Numbered from the stretch's first letter, positions 1 through 14,440 are shown. The stretch: 64,000 bases of DNA from Epiperipatus broadwayi (GCA_028023455.1 JAQFVV010000112.1:1054001-1118000); one strand, 5' to 3'. The notes: generated from the letters alone by a model not told the origin. Translations and numbers: made by a program.

Positions 1-3000
1 GTGCCGTGCATACATTGTTTGAATTTATTAGTACAGTTTAGTGTGAAATTTATAATTAACATTTTTGTCTAATTATAACAGTAATATTTTTTTATAATTA
101 TTATTACTTTTTATTCAAAGTTTTAAAAGTATAATTTAATAATTGTTTTAAAATAATGGAATAAACACCAGTAGTTCCCCATCAGAAAATTTTACTTGAA
201 GCTTAATTTAAAACTACAGTGATTTTTATGGAAGATGATAATAGTTATTTAAGTGTTGGGACAATGTGCACCAAATGTCAATGAGAATTTAATCATAGGA
301 CCAGAGACTTCATGTTATGTAAGGACTTTGAATGTTATATAACTAATATACTCAGAGAGAATGAACATTTATTTTTAATAACTTTGTCTTGTTATAATAA
401 ATATAATTTTTCAAGGAAATTTAATTTAACAAATAGGAAAAGAATATTTATGGAAAATCATTCTCATAATGTTATTAAGTCTGAGAAAATGAAAAGAAAA
501 ATTAATATTTTGCATTTAAGTTAAAAGCTAAATTAGTGGTATTTTTCTTATGATGTGCAAGAATAATTATTTTGGTACATAGATGCAAATGAAATATCTT
601 ATATTTATCTTTAAATCTTAATTTAAATGAAGTTACATATGAGATGATGGGTTTTAAAAGAAAAATGGAAAGAAAATGATTGTTGACTTTTATGCTTTTG
701 AAAACATTTATTTATGATAAAATCAATAAACAAACTATGTTTTGAAATGATTATTTTTATCTAAATTAAAACAACTACAATGCATCTGTTTTTAATGATT
801 TATATTATATCATTTAATCAATGATTTGATGGTAAAGCTGTCATTTTTACCTGAAAAATAACTAGTTGAAATATATGCATTTTTAAGAATAAAAGTCTTG
901 AATATTTTTTTTTTAAATGTCTACTTTTAGTTAATAAAATATGGATGGCTGTTGAAAGAATGTAAAAAATGGATAAATGTTATATTATATAATATTCTAT
1001 CAATGTTTTTTTTACTAATGGAAATGTAAATATTATAAGTGAGCTATATTATTATATGTTTGACATATATAACTATAGGAATTAATATGAAATACATATG
1101 TAGAAGATATGTTAATTCACATAAAGTGGATCCTTAATTATTGTTTTATTGAAATATTGTATGTCTGGATAAATACTCAGAAAAAGAACTGAAATAAATA
1201 TTTATCTTCCCAGGATGACCAATATTTTCCCCAGATTGTACAGGATTTAATTTTGTTAGTTATATGTTTTATTGGATGGCATCAGGAGAAGAGAGTAACT
1301 TTTGTTTAGAACTGTCTACCTGTAAGTAGGCAATGAAGAAGAATTTTGAAGAGTGTTGAACTTGCAAGAAGACTTTTTTGTAGCTTTAAAATGTCTCTCA
1401 TTATTTTAGTTTAATGCTAGTATATAGTGTTTTTAAACTAATCTGTTTATTATAATATATATTTTAAAAATTTAATCTTAAGATAGATTAGTTTTTATTT
1501 ATATTAAATGAAAATGGGTTTACAGAAATTAATATTCTAACAGGTAATTAATACTTATTTGGATGGATGGTTGAGAAGAAGTGGATTGCCATTCATGGTT
1601 CTGATAATTATTGGGATCATGGTTAATTTTATTTATTATTTATATTGCATTATTTGATATTTTTAAAATATATTTTAAAATTAGTACTTTATTATTATTA
1701 TATGTCATATTGCTTAAACATTGAAAGGTTGAATGGACTATTTATATAATTATTATCATATGAATTATAAAAAAAATGAATGCAAGTGAATGCTTTAAAA
1801 TATCTAATGTTTTAAAATACTTGTTTATCATAAATGCTTGGACATGCATATATTTTATAACATAATTGAGTTATTAACATATCATTATGTAAGGTATCTG
1901 TCGAGATACAAAAAAATATAGAAATATTGATCTCTAAATTATATAGTGTTATAATAAATGAATAAATGTATAATATTGGTGTATGTTTTATCAAGATTTG
2001 TGCTTGAAAAAAAAATTTAAAACTGTCTTGAAATGAATTTCAGGTCTTTGTTGCTTTTTAGTAAAGTAGTTTGAAAATTCTTTTATAATATGGCTTGTAT
2101 ATTTTATGATGATGATAGTTATTAAGTATGTGGAAGATATAAGATGGTGGTCTGGAGAGTAATTGTTATATAAAATCCTAAGTGTTTAGGGATATGTTTG
2201 AAAAGATGTTATGTGTGAGCTATATTGTCATAGTTTGAATTTATTAAATATACAGGTAACAAAGGACTGTATAGTATTTTTCCATGGACAGTTGCATTTC
2301 CTTATAGTTAACAAGAGCTGAAATAAAGCAATGACATGAATTTTAGGTGCCTGATAAATACAGATCTTTTGTTTTTAGCATTGTATCCATGATGATGTTT
2401 TTCTTACTTATTGGAGTTATTATTATTATTCCATATCCCACACTACAATCATTGTCTATCACCATTGGAATCACGTTGTAGAGGATAGTTTTAAAAGATG
2501 GTAAAGTAATAGCTAAACTATTAGAAGTTGGTAGTTTATGTAAAGGCAAGATGAAGTATATAAAAATTTCTATCACAGGTGATGTTAAAATGTTTAATAC
2601 TTGTCATAATATAAAAAATAGGAGAGGAATGATTAGTATTTCTACAAATATTATGAGTATTAGAGATCATTAAACTCAAATAAATGCATATTTGAATTGG
2701 AATGAAAGAGAGAGTAATGAAAGAAAGATTTGAATGCTATGATGAATGTAAAATATAAAAATTAATGAAAAAATAAAATATCAAACAATATAATTTATTA
2801 ATAGTTTTTTTTTTTAATTTTTGCAATAAGGAATAAAAACCTATTTAAAATAAAGAAAACCCATGAAGTTATATTTTAAATGTTTTTTTCATAAGTAGTT
2901 AATTTGCAAAAGAAAGTATTAATATATTTTTCTTTATTTAAATTTTCTGGTATAGAATACTTGATCATGGTAAAATATTAAGATAAGACTCTGCTGAACT

Positions 3001-3954
3001 GCAAAGGAAGTATTTTAATAATTTTGAAATATTTAATTTGTGTTGAGTTTAGATATGTGTATTTTAAATCTAAAATTATACTTAAAAATTACATAATAAT
3101 AATAATAATATATATTTAAGATATTATAAATGTAGCATTAAGTTTAGAAATTGGGATATTTATTATTATTTTCCCACCACAAAACATTAGAATGTTATTG
3201 TTTTATTTTATTATCATTATTACTGTAAGATTTTATTTCATTTTAGGTAGTCGGAATGAAGGCTGTCTTACTTTTTATTTACTTCTAATATTTATTGTAT
3301 AAATATTTTAATTTTAAGTAATGTTAATTTTTATATTACCATTTCTAACTATTTTTTAATATTTTAATAATCTTATTGTATATAATGTTGTTCAGTTATA
3401 ATAAAATTGTTAATGTTTTTTAAATTACTTCATTGTTGAGAGTTTTAATTTGTATGAGTGTCATTCATTGATTCTTCATTTCACATGCATGATCTGTAAA
3501 GATTAATGGTTTAAAATATTACGTGTTTGCACGTGATTCATAAAGATTATTTAGAATATTATTATTATTATTACTATTACATGATTGAGTAATAAAGTAT
3601 ATAATTATTATTATTGTAGAAGATATAGTCATTGATGATTACTTTAAAATGATCCAATACCAATTTAAGATACTTAATATTGCCACTGTATTAAAATATA
3701 TATTTTAAATATGCCACATGAATAAATAAAAGATTATACAATGTTTTCTCAGAATCTTATAATTTTTTAAATGTTTTTATTGCTAAACATTAATTTTAAA
3801 GTAGATTTAATGTTAAGAATCATTTAAAGTATTCTAATTGCTTATTGTTTTTATTTTTGTAAGGGTAGTTAGATATTATGTAAAATCCCTTATCATATTT
3901 AACTACAGGGTCTTAATTAATTAATTTATTATTAATGTTGTGTTTGGTCTGGAT

Positions 3955-4545
3955 TACAGACCCAACTTACAAAAAAATAATACACACACCTGAGTTACAA
4001 TTAATATAATATTATTTTATAAAGCGCAGACGGTATTACTTTGGATTGGCTTGGATATATAGAAAGACAAGTAAAGAAGAGAATGGGAACCACTCTTGTC
4101 TTGTTAAATTCTCTGTCCCAGTGCTTAAGATCTGATTGGCTGGCTGTTGGTAGTCATAAGCGCTTGAGAAATTTGCACTCTCTCAGTTTAATTAATATAA
4201 TCTTTATTATATCTACAAATATATATAATACAAGAGAATATATACAATACTGAATATTATAGATTAACGTAAACTCTGGGCTCTGTGTCTTGTGGTCCTA
4301 GCGCTTCCAGCTACATCTGATAGCTTGTCTCACGGGTAGAGGCTATGACTCTTCTGGCTGTACAAAACAGCTTGCCTTGAGTCAACAGTAGTCTTAGCAG
4401 CGTCCAGTCCCTCTGTGGACTGGCCTAGCTATGTGGACAAATAGCATATTGCTATCATGGAAATGCTTATGGCTGTTCAGGTTAGCAGGTCTTCCCCAGG
4501 ACAATGCATACTCTTTTTGTAAGTTAGACAGACATTCTCCCCCCA
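3955..4545. mobile_element. GC-richer island with imperfect terminal inverted repeats, solo-LTR- or MITE-like
   Basis: This ~590-bp patch stands out from its AT-rich surroundings by higher GC content. Its ends carry an imperfect inverted repeat of about 20 bp: ACTTACAAAAA near 3965 faces TTTTTGTAAGT near 4515, each next to a GTCTG/CAGAC-like end. It holds no long conserved reading frame; a 70-codon ORF at 4041-4253 resembles nothing I know. It could be a solo LTR (AATAAA-like and TATA-like strings are present but common in such AT-rich DNA) or a non-autonomous DNA transposon. I could not define a target-site duplication, so the class is undecided. Confidence 0.4.
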
Positions 4546-7377
4546 GTTCTCACAAAAGGCTGACTATTTATAACCTTACTGAAAACATTCGGATTTAGTG
4601 AGCATCCTTGCTTATTGGCCTGTACTAATTATTGGCTAGGTGTTTAGCTGTACATCAGCCTATTGGCCAGCAGCAAACAATCCTTAATCTGATCAGATGA
4701 AGGAATCTGGAATAGTTTACTTCTGAGAGAGGAGAGGACTATAACAATTAGTCTTAGAAATGAATCTGAGATTACTTTTAAAAGAATTATAAAATTTGTA
4801 TTAAAAGATAAGTAAAAATTATTAGTTGACATCAAATTTTTAATTAGTATTTTTTTATTAAAGGAGTAGTAATTAATTTATTGTTACTTCTATAATAAAT
4901 TTGTAAATCTTATGTTAGGGTTAGGATTATTATAAGTGTGTTTAAAAGCACGAGAGTATTATGTGAATTTGATGGGTTAATATTCTTATGCCATTGGGAA
5001 TGTATCTTTATTGATGTATTCTTAATGTTTAAGCCATTTTACCTTGTTGAATGTCTCATGTAAAGAGTTTTATAGCTGTATTTGTTTTTTTAATCAAACC
5101 ATATTTTATTTCTAATAATGAGCTAGTTATAAATTAAATTTATTACCAAAATGAACAAGTTGAGCATTCTAGTTGGAACCCTAATATTTATTGTGAACAT
5201 AAGTGCTATTATATTTTAATTTAATAAGTTTCTTAGAATTAATTATTATAAAATATTGATTTTATTAGATTCTGTATGTTAATAGTGTATCTTGAGTTAA
5301 TCCTAATGTTAATTATCTTTGATAGTTATTTATCTATGTAACTTGACAGTAGATTAATTAGTTATAGTAGTTATTTCCTAGTTGGCCGGAAAGTTAATCT
5401 TAATTTCTCTTTAATTGAAGGGTACAATACATATATATGTATGATTATAGGAAGTATTAATTGATAAATATAGAATATAAAAAAGCATAAAATGTATAAT
5501 ACATAAAAGGTAATAAGTAAATAAGGTACTCGAATATTATTATTGTATGATTTTTATATATATTCTTAGTTTCTGTAACTTCTACTCATTTTCTAATTTA
5601 TAATATTAATCCAATGTTATCACTTAATTATGTTTTTGGAATATTATATGGACAAATAAATCTACAACGTAATCAAAGCTTTGAAAGATAAAAATGTTGG
5701 GAGTTAAGTACACAAAAGAAAAATAATTTTTATTAGCGTTTTAAATAAACAATTCACAATAAAGGCAGATACAAAGTATTATTTATCAAATAAGAAACAT
5801 AGTTCTGCCATAATTCCAAAAAAAAAAAAAGGAAAGGTATCATCACACTACAGCAAATCTCTCTGCATAATACGGTTAAAATACACATTTATTTGGCAGA
5901 GCATGCGCGACACAAAATATCGCGGGAAATATACATTTATAAATGTTTCTAGGTAAAAAGTTCTAAAATACTGTAATCTTCATTATTATGAAATAAAGCC
6001 CAGATATGCTTTGTTTAATTATTCAATCATCTCCGATTTAAACGTGCCATATTTTTTGCCCTACAAAGTCACATGTTGCTTAATGGCTGCTCTGTATGTC
6101 TTATGCAATGTTGCCATCTGAGGTATAGACTGAAATAATGTTTCCATGATTGTTTTATTTTTAACCTCTTTTGATTTATAAGTAAATACACATTTAAGTA
6201 TTAACATAATCTAATTTTTAATTTAATATTCAATTATCTGGGTATAAGGAATTACATGTGCTTTTATAAATTATGTATATATGTTTGAAATTAATTTACA
6301 AAATCATAAATTCAAACACGAAAATGTTTCTTTTTTTTTAAAGGAAATTAAAAAAAAAAGGTTGTTGGAATTTCAATTCCCATTTTTTGAAAAATCGTTT
6401 GCTTTTAACAAAAAAAACAAACAAACAAACTAGTTTATAAATGCATATTATCTAATAATGGTCCTGTTCTGAAAACTCCCATCGCAGCGATAGACCTGCT
6501 AGTCTTAAGCTCAGCCTAACATTTTGAAGCTTGAACATTACTTGGTTCCTCCGCCCCCCCCCTCCCGAGAATTAACCATACAATAAATAATTAGTATTTG
6601 CTGCACACTTCAAAAACTATATTAAATATATATTTCTAACAAATTAGAACAGACAGTTTTGATTGCGTGATATGTATATAAAGTAGTCAGTCTTTACAAA
6701 TTAGATAGTAAAAAAAGTCTAAACTAATAGTTTTAAAAATGAGATAATTTTTAAAATTACATTTTATTACAAAACTTAAATTTCCTGTGCTCACACGTGA
6801 CACTATTCACTTTTAAGTAAGTATATATAGTCATGATTATCAGTAATTTTGTTAAACCTTATGTTATTTTTATCCAGATATATAGTTTTAACTCAAAGCT
6901 TAATATATCTTTTTATTGGGTGAGTGGAAGAAATTATACATTTTTATAGCAAATTGTAATAATCTGATAGTAATTTCTGGGTCAACTCTGAGTGCTAGTT
7001 TAACAAGAAATTAATTTTGAGGGTCATCACATATATAAAGTATTGTCATAAGCATATTAATCATCAAAAAGAGAACTTTTTGCTTATTTTTATCTCTTAT
7101 TTTGTTTCATTTTTTTCAGTTGGCTTTGCCTACATTTTAAAAATATTTTGTTGCTAATATTCATATTGGGCAAAACAACTAAAAGTTATAAGTATCATAT
7201 AGCATCATGTGACTTTCTCAATAATTCACAATATTTTTTCGACTGCGTATAATTTATACTAGATAGCGCTGCTATATTCAAATACAAGTTTTTGGATCTT
7301 CGTCAATGAAGAGGATTAAATAATAGAAGAATAAAATGAAATTGTAAAGAAAAGAAACCAAGAAATAAAATTACACC

Positions 7378-8560
7378 ACTAAACATTACCTGATCACCAT
7401 TTCTTATGCTTGCTCATAACTGTTATTAAAACAGGCAAAACTCTGTATAGAGTAGTGCCACTCTGCACTACTGTATGGAAAGTTTTGCCTGTTTTAAGAA
7501 ATAAAATTAATAAAAAAAATTTTAAAGAAAATAAATACTTTTAAAAAATGTGGCATACTATTTGCAAAGTTATTGAAAGTGAAAGCAAGCTTGGAAAAAC
7601 AAGCAAATATTAAATGGATAGGTTATATGGTATAACCAACATCAACTTAAATAGAAGGAGCATATAGAAACCATACCATAAATATCTGTCGAAAAACATT
7701 TGTAATGGAAAATAATGTAAAATTAATATTGAGATCACTTGATATTGTAGTATATCAATTTTTTCAGAAACTGAAAAGGGAGCCATAAAATTCTTACCTA
7801 TTATACCAATTTATAAGGAAATTATCCAGTGACATTTAGAATTGGAAGTGTAAGTTTTATTTTCAAGTGAAGCTAAAAGATAATCTATAAAACATACTTA
7901 TTATTTTTTAGGAATAATATTTGAAATTAATTCCAAGTTTTGTACTAGTGAAACCTTTTATACTGTGTTGTTTACGTAAACATAAGTTTGTCAAATTATC
8001 AAATGTTCTTATGAAAGTAGATAAACCTATATGATTTTTTATATGCGGTATCTCTTTGAGGCAAATGGAAAATAAGTTAAATGCAGGCTATAATGATTTT
8101 ACATTAGTAAAGGAACTGGTCATATTTGCATATGGTCACCTTGTCTATATTTAATTTTAATATTAAGAAAGCCAGATTAGATGAAAGAAATTTGGGTTCA
8201 GAGTTGGAAGCTGAAAAACATCAGTAAATCTTAGATATGAAGACACTAATAACTATAAATATGTAATGTCTCTCATCACTGTTAGAAAAGCTAAGGACTG
8301 GATGAAAGCATGATATAATAGGTCGGCAATTAATTGTTATAACAATGATAGCATAGAAGTTGCTAATAGGTTTTGCCTCTATATTCACTAATGGCAGAGA
8401 AATAGGCAAAACTCTCTATACATATTGCTACTCCGTGCAAGTCAGAGTAATCGATGGCAAAATGTTTAGAGAGTTTTGCCTGTTTTAATAACAGTTTTGA
8501 GCAAGCATAAGAAATGGTGATCATGTGATATTTATTGGCTTAATGGCAAAGAACAAAAAT
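7378..8560. repeat. Two small foldbacks of the family-A ribozyme repeat bounding a 0.9-kb spacer
   Basis: At 7378-7500 and 8395-8560 there are short palindromes built from the same segment, the part reading GCAAAACTCT...GAGAGTTTTGCCTG. This segment recurs at 23.1 and 33.4-34.6 kb as the tail of family-A monomers. The outer flanks are inverted copies of each other: a TGATCACCATTTCTTATGC-like string at 7392 and its reverse complement at 8500. The whole 1.15-kb interval therefore looks like one foldback unit. The spacer holds no recognisable gene. No hammerhead core is visible in these two copies, so they appear to be terminal fragments. A further small scrap of the family is at 49139-49195. Confidence 0.6.
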
Positions 8561-8914
8561 CATGAAATTCACTGCAGATCAATACTGAATTGCAATGAAA
8601 GTCTTGAAAATGATTTTTGATGTAGGAATATATCTTTAAAAATGAAGTTAGAATTTATCCATCTATGATATTTTCTGTGACTCACTTTTCAAACATGATT
8701 AAATACTGAAGAAGAAGAATAGATAAAATATTAATGCTTTTCAAATATGATGCTCACAAAGACTTTTATGACTTCCAAGAAATTCATGGAAAATGAATAA
8801 CTGGATGTAGATTAGACCACTTGAAACAAAGTCTAGATGAAATGGTCTCATTTATTGTAAAAAAAAAAGCCTAAAGAATAAGCTTAAAAAGATCAAAGCA
8901 TAAATATATTTCAT

Positions 8915-9745
8915 TACTTATCATCAATCCATTATGAGATGAAAGTCTCTATGATTAGTCCAGTTTTTCCATTTTTAAACTTTTTCTTTTGCAAATTTAT
9001 CCATTCATCTCTTTTCATTTTATTGATATCTAAAAACTTGTTAAGCCTCAGTCCATTTCAGCTGTTTAATTCTTTAGTTGATGTCATTGATAGCTGACTT
9101 ATTTGATTTCTCAACCATTCATTTTGTTTCAATCCATCATCGCTAATCCCAACATACATCTTATGCTTTGCTGTGTAATCTAAAGTCTCTGTACATTTAT
9201 CAACCTTTTTTTTTAAAGTTCATAGGCATATTTTCTTTTAATAATACATTGTTTTTACCAAAGGAACTATCCCAGTTTAGGATTAATTTTTTCCATTGCA
9301 ATTCCAACTACAATAATATATGTGATCAAAGTATTAATAATTGTGTTTTAATTCAATATTATCAGCCTTTATATTCTCTCTCTTTTTTTTTTTTTTTAAA
9401 AAAAAAACTATTAAACATTATAGGTTGTTTAGCATTTACTTTTATTCCTACTTTTTTGCTTTCATATGATCATTCTTATAGCATCTGATGCTTTGAAGTG
9501 TTATTTATGAATACAATCACCTCTTTTGCAAAATTTTGACAATGTAAATAATTCCATTTATTTTTATTTATCTTAGCTCTTAATTTAATTTGCAAATTAT
9601 TTGCTGTAAAACTTATAAAAAGTTTCAGAATATGGAATCATTTTGACATACAGCCTTATTTTTTGTTAAAATACTTAGTGTAGTCTAATACCGCTGTTGC
9701 ATTTTGGTAAATATTCTTTAGAATTTGATAATCTAGATTGATATA
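8915..9745 (-). mobile_element. Decayed RTE-type LINE 3' fragment
   Basis: On the minus strand this stretch parallels the better-preserved RTE-type element at 20.6-22.3 kb. It starts at the 3' tail (a CATCATCAATCCATT-like string at 8930 corresponds to the tail at 20622). It then passes, in the same order, through the C-terminal region, the segment around 9130-9300 matching 20950-21170, and remnants of the RT domain to about 9745. Many indels and A/T expansions have destroyed the reading frame, so this is a dead copy. Boundaries are approximate. Confidence 0.65.
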
Positions 9746-10414
9746 TTGTGGTTTGAAAACTTGGAGTAAAATGCTTTTTTTTTTAATTGACAAACCCAAT
9801 GCAAAATAATAATTCATGCTCTTTTTATTTATTTATAATAAATTAATATTTGGAAGTTATTTTTAAATCCACCATGTCTTTTTTTTTTTAATTAATCAAA
9901 TAAATAATCAGTAGTCATTATTGCTCTGGAGTTCATAAGAAATTTGAGCACAGGAAGTGCTAGAATTTGAATCAATTCGACGATCTTAATCTGCAGAATA
10001 GAATACTCTACTATTGTTTTAAACGATAATTTGTAATTTAAATTCAGTGGAGATTTTTAGGATTATTGTTTATTAATAATGTCTTAACAGCTTTTATTTT
10101 TCTAGTTTTGCATTAACACATTTTATATCTCACTAATTGATGATTTCTTGCTTTGTTAAATCTATTACATATATTATCTATCATATTGGAATGCATATTT
10201 TTATTTATTCAAAATGTAATCTTACTATGTTCCATTTTTATTTGGATGCTTCCTTGTCCGTTTTTGCTTTGGATTTTTCTCAGAAAAACAATTCATAATA
10301 TGCAGGGTTTTTTTTTTTACACAAATTCCATAAATCTATGACCTTTCATTTCTGCCTCTATAACCAAATTTCACCTCTTATCTAATCTTAGCATATAATT
10401 CTGTTTGAAAAAAT

Positions 10415-10850
10415 GCTCTCCAATAGAAAAATTTAAGTGATAATAAACGATAATCATAGTAGATACAAAATTTTATATAATAGACTTTCTCAGGGTTCAA
10501 TTCTTTCACTTATTTTATTTAATAATATTTGTCCATGATCTTCCAGAAATAGAATGCAAGAAATTCATCTATGCTGATGATATTGCTTTAGCTTTTCAAA
10601 AGTGATTCTTTTCTGAAATAGAAAAGTCTGTTAATAAGGATATGAAAAGATTGAAAATCTTTTTCAAAACCTGAAATTTTATTTTTAATCCAGTGGAAAC
10701 AATCTGTTTACTTTTTCATTTAAATAACAGCTAAACATCTACATTTTGCAATAATAGACGAGCAAAATTTTATCTCATATGTAACTTTGGATTATAGTAT
10801 AATTTATTTTCTTTAACTACTTTATGGGCAGCTTTCTTTTTTGTTACTTT
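10415..10850 (+). pseudogene. Non-LTR retrotransposon reverse transcriptase fragment (jockey/CR1-like)
   Basis: Read with one frameshift near 10524 and three in-frame stops, this encodes a central RT block. A segment like SRYKILYNRLSQGS precedes LILFN, followed by FVHDLPE, then IYADDIALAF containing the YADD catalytic box at about 10571-10585. Downstream are the spaced NKDMKRLK and NFIFNP elements. The order, Q-G-S-x-L-S then F-x-YADD, is the motif B and C arrangement of jockey- or CR1-group LINEs and differs from the RTE copies elsewhere in the window. The fragment is short and inactive. It lies just before the first recognised host exon. Confidence 0.7.
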
Positions 10851-11063
10851 ACTTTGTAACAAAAGAGTAGCCATTTTAATTTTCACATATAGTACATTAT
10901 ATTACTTCTATGAAAAGTAATTTGTGAACTTTAGATATAAAATTTTTTTGGGTTGAAATTTTTTGTATTTTTTATTTATTAAAATCAATTTTTTTGTAGT
11001 TATCAATCAATTAATTAGCCTTAATAAGGTTTAAGATTTATTTCATTCATTTCTTTTATATAG

Positions 11064-11184
11064 AAATCTTCTGATTTAGAAGAGCAGCTATTACGTTATG
11101 CAAGAAATGGTGATGGTGAAAATGTAAAAAGAATATTGTCCAAGATAAAACAGGGTAAAATTAAAATCGATATTAATTGTAAAG
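11064..11184 (+). CDS. OSBPL1A: OSBPL1A/ORP1L-like exon A: start of the N-terminal ankyrin region
   Basis: This is the first recognised coding exon, residues 1-40 of the recoverable frame plus one base of codon 41. It starts in phase 0 after an AG acceptor and ends in phase 1 at a GTAAGA donor. The translation includes LEEQLLRYARNGDGENV and later DINCKG. This matches the family's N-terminal pattern of an EQLLxxARNGN-like helix pair followed by ADINCKGRSKSN in vertebrate ORP1L, as I recall it. In that family the ankyrin domain binds the late-endosomal GTPase Rab7 and links cholesterol sensing to endosome movement. The initiator methionine must come from an upstream exon not found here. The orthologue call rests on the joined frame of seven exons. 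Confidence 0.85.
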
Positions 11185-11744
11185 GTAAGATTTTAATTTT
11201 TTTTTCCATAATAACTTTTCTAGTTTTTTAAATTAATTTTATTGGTTTAATTGCATACTCAATAAACTATTCCCAATCTTATATAAATTTATTAAGTAAT
11301 AACTTATAAATAACTTCAAGTCAGATAGTAGTTTTTTGCTAATACTGAAAACGTTAAACTAAAGGATTACATAAAAGCATTGAAGGCTTGCATAAGAAGC
11401 AGATTAATGCATAATTTATTCAGCTGTTAATGGTGATTTGTGTAATAATGAATTTAGAATATAAAAAAGTTCCCTGGTTAATTTGATAAGGAGAGATAAG
11501 TATTAATGATTTGAGTTTTAGAATGAAAAATACGATTATAATATAATACAAGCATCATTATTGATATGGGGAGGAGGCATGCTGAAAACCATAGTTATTT
11601 TTTTTTTTTTGGCAAAAGAATTTTGTCTAGATATTAATTAAACATTGAAATTTACTAAATGTCTATATTATGTTTTGTAATGGACAAAATTCAAATTATT
11701 TTTGGATTGGCACACAAATTTTAAATTTGTGGGTTTTATTATTT

Positions 11745-11910
11745 GTGATCATCATCATTTTTAGTCATCATCGATCCATTGCAGGATGAAGGTTTTTCCA
11801 AGTTTAATTGAGTTTCTTCAACCTATAAACTTTTCCATATCATACCAGCAGAATTTTTTATTTATCCATCTATCTCATATAGTCTCTTCTTAGATCTTTT
11901 GTAATCTTTT
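11745..11910 (-). mobile_element. RTE-type LINE 3'-tail fragment
   Basis: A CATCATC-rich tail at 11748 is followed by a GATCCATTGCAGGATGAAGG string and then by the segment that corresponds to 20640-20790 in the longer minus-strand element. Only the extreme 3' end of the element is present, a common outcome of 5'-truncated LINE insertion. The reading frame is broken. The direction, with the tail at the left, gives the minus strand. Confidence 0.7.
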
Positions 11911-14440
11911 GGGTTTTTATTATTACTCATATAGTAAATGTTGCTGTTGTGATCTGTAAACATTCTATTGATGAACGGAGCTTTTTCTTTAATGCTTCCA
12001 CTGACATCTGTTATATTTTAGCATCGACCATTAATGTTTTACTCAGTTTGAAGATCTGATGGTTCACTGGTACATACCTTTTCCTCTATTAAGCAGAGAA
12101 ATATCTCTGCTAATAAGCCAAAAAAAGTCTTAGTTGCCGTAGTTTTTCTTTGATTATTCTCTAACTTTTATAGCTTTTAAAACTTCATATCTATTTACTT
12201 TCTATCTCTTTCCATAACATTATCTTTGTCTGTTCAATAATTTTGATTTTAAAAGTTATTCTTATTAATATCTAACCCATCTTAAAAAACAAAAATTTGC
12301 TTTTTGTATATTCAATTACTATGCTTATTTTTTTACATATTTATTGCATCCTTTCTAATTAAAATTATCTACATTAGTAAGTGGCTAATATTTTGCATGT
12401 TTTTGTTGCTGAAACTCCAGTTCAACTTTTAAAAAGGAGACTACTTTCCTTACTATTATCATATAATGATTTGCTTTCAGTAATGTTATTTCTACATATA
12501 ATTGTGCACTTTTTATTAGTCTACCCTATCCTAGAATAAAAGAGGAAATAAAATTTTTTGTTGTATAATTTTAAATTTTGTTAAACTCAATATTTACTTA
12601 GTAAACTAGGAAAGATAATGACATGTTAGTATCATAGGGTTTGAACTGGGTTTAGTTGGTTTAAAATTTATAAAGGATCTGATAGGCAAAATAATTAACT
12701 AAAGATATATATAAGATATAAATAATAATCTATAAAATCATTATATGTCGAATAGCAAACAATCAATAATATTAAAACCAGTGAAGTTCAAGTTTTATCT
12801 TGTAAACAATATGCGTTATATAGACAGTTAAATATTGTCTGTGCACATATGATTTTATAAATAAAAAATATTGTTTCTAGTCAAATCTTATGTTATGTTT
12901 AAATGTAGGTAAATAATATTCATGGTACAAAAATACTGATCTAAAAATCAAAAAATAAATTGTATTTTATTTAATTCCTAAAAAGTATTATCTTTTTTTG
13001 AAAAAATATTTCAAAACCTGAAAAAAGGTCATTTTAAAAATAAACCAAAGACTTGCAACTAAGTAAATGTTGTTCTAACAAGAAAAGGGGAATAATTAAC
13101 CAATAAATGGCCTGCAAACAATCTTTTCAAAAAAGAGGGAAAAGAGAAGCAAAGAAAAAAAAAAGTTTTTTCAGATCGTAAAAACATGTAACTGGGGTTT
13201 TTTTTTTTTAAAAAAAAAAGTTTGATAAAAAAAATTCCTCAAATATTATTTTTCAACAAATAAAAAGTAATGGAATTTAGCTATGCAATTATTTTTTGGA
13301 TATAAGCATACAGTTCTTGTGCAAATGATTGAGTAATTTAATTAATCTCTGCCAGGCAAATCAGCAATCAATGATTCGTAAAAATCTCTTGGAAATCATT
13401 ATATTGAAAAAATAATCTAAGATGAATCATATGTGCATACGAAAATGTTATCAAGGAATATACTTACTGGAGGAAAACCATAATAGTGATGAATTTCAGT
13501 GATAAACTAAACGAAGTAAGCATGCTGCAGATTCATCAAAATAGGTGGACGCAGTTAAAGTCCCAGGGAAGGACAAAAGAAAAGCAAATTTCTTCAACTA
13601 GCTAAGTATACACTTTTAAAAATCTGTAGAATTAAATTAGTAATAGTTGAGAATAAAACAGAGTGTGAATGGAAAAGTGTACATTGTCATTAAAGTTAAA
13701 TCTAAAAGCCTAATTCAAATAAATTTGATTAGAGAAATAATTAACTCTAAACAGTAATGGTGGGAATATCACTTTCTGTAAAGTTTTAAAAAGAAACTAT
13801 GTTGAACGATTTATGTTTGATGGAAATCATAAGCATGCACATACCAAATGATAGCAGTTTGCTAGTATAGATGGAAGTATCTATTATTTAGAAAGCATAA
13901 GGCAAGCCAGATATAATCTTCTATTACTAAAGAAAAAAGAATTAGCACATTATCAATAACCCAATGCCTTGTGAATTTTGGAATAATAATAATTTTTAGA
14001 GAAAGAAGAGAACAAAAGTGATAATAATATAGTTATATAACTGATCTATATGGTGTGGAATGATTAGAATGCCAGGAAAAGTTAAAGTTTTATCTTTTTT
14101 TAGAGCTTGTAGTTTAAAAAGAAGAACTTATTCATAATGTTTGTATATGTCTTAGTCCATAAATTGTTATTATAATTAGAGAGTTTAGATTAATCATTAA
14201 TGGGATTTATAAGTGATTTGATTCAGTTAAATATCTTATTAATTATTTTAAAATTTTATGTTTTGTTAAATAGTCATATTTATTTAAAATAAATAAATAC
14301 GAACAATGTTTAGGTTAATAAAATATATATATCTATAATAAACATAGTTGACAATATATATGTAATAAAGAGGGAATGGGGTTGTGTTTACATTTACAAA
14401 TTGGAAACAAAAAAAAAAGCGATGATATTTGCTAATGGGA

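Larger units (their letters stand above)
1..11063. other. Upstream region or 5' intron before first recognised exon
   Basis: This stretch lies upstream of the first recognisable coding exon and ends in a good splice acceptor (TATATAG just before 11064). It is therefore at least partly an intron, and the exon carrying the initiator ATG should be here or further upstream. I could not identify that exon. A short ATG-started frame at 228 (MEDDNSYL...) runs quickly into a stop and has no convincing donor in the phase required (phase 0). The interval 1-3950 and much of 4900-7370 is plain AT-rich sequence with A/T runs in which I see nothing further. The transposon-derived pieces in 3955-4545 and 7378-10850 are listed separately. 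Confidence 0.6.

Noticed and set aside
228-524. Possible first coding exon (ATG at 228) or the 70-codon ORF at 312-524
   Set aside because: The frame from 228 stops after about 18 codons and has no donor in the needed phase; the other ORF has a random composition.
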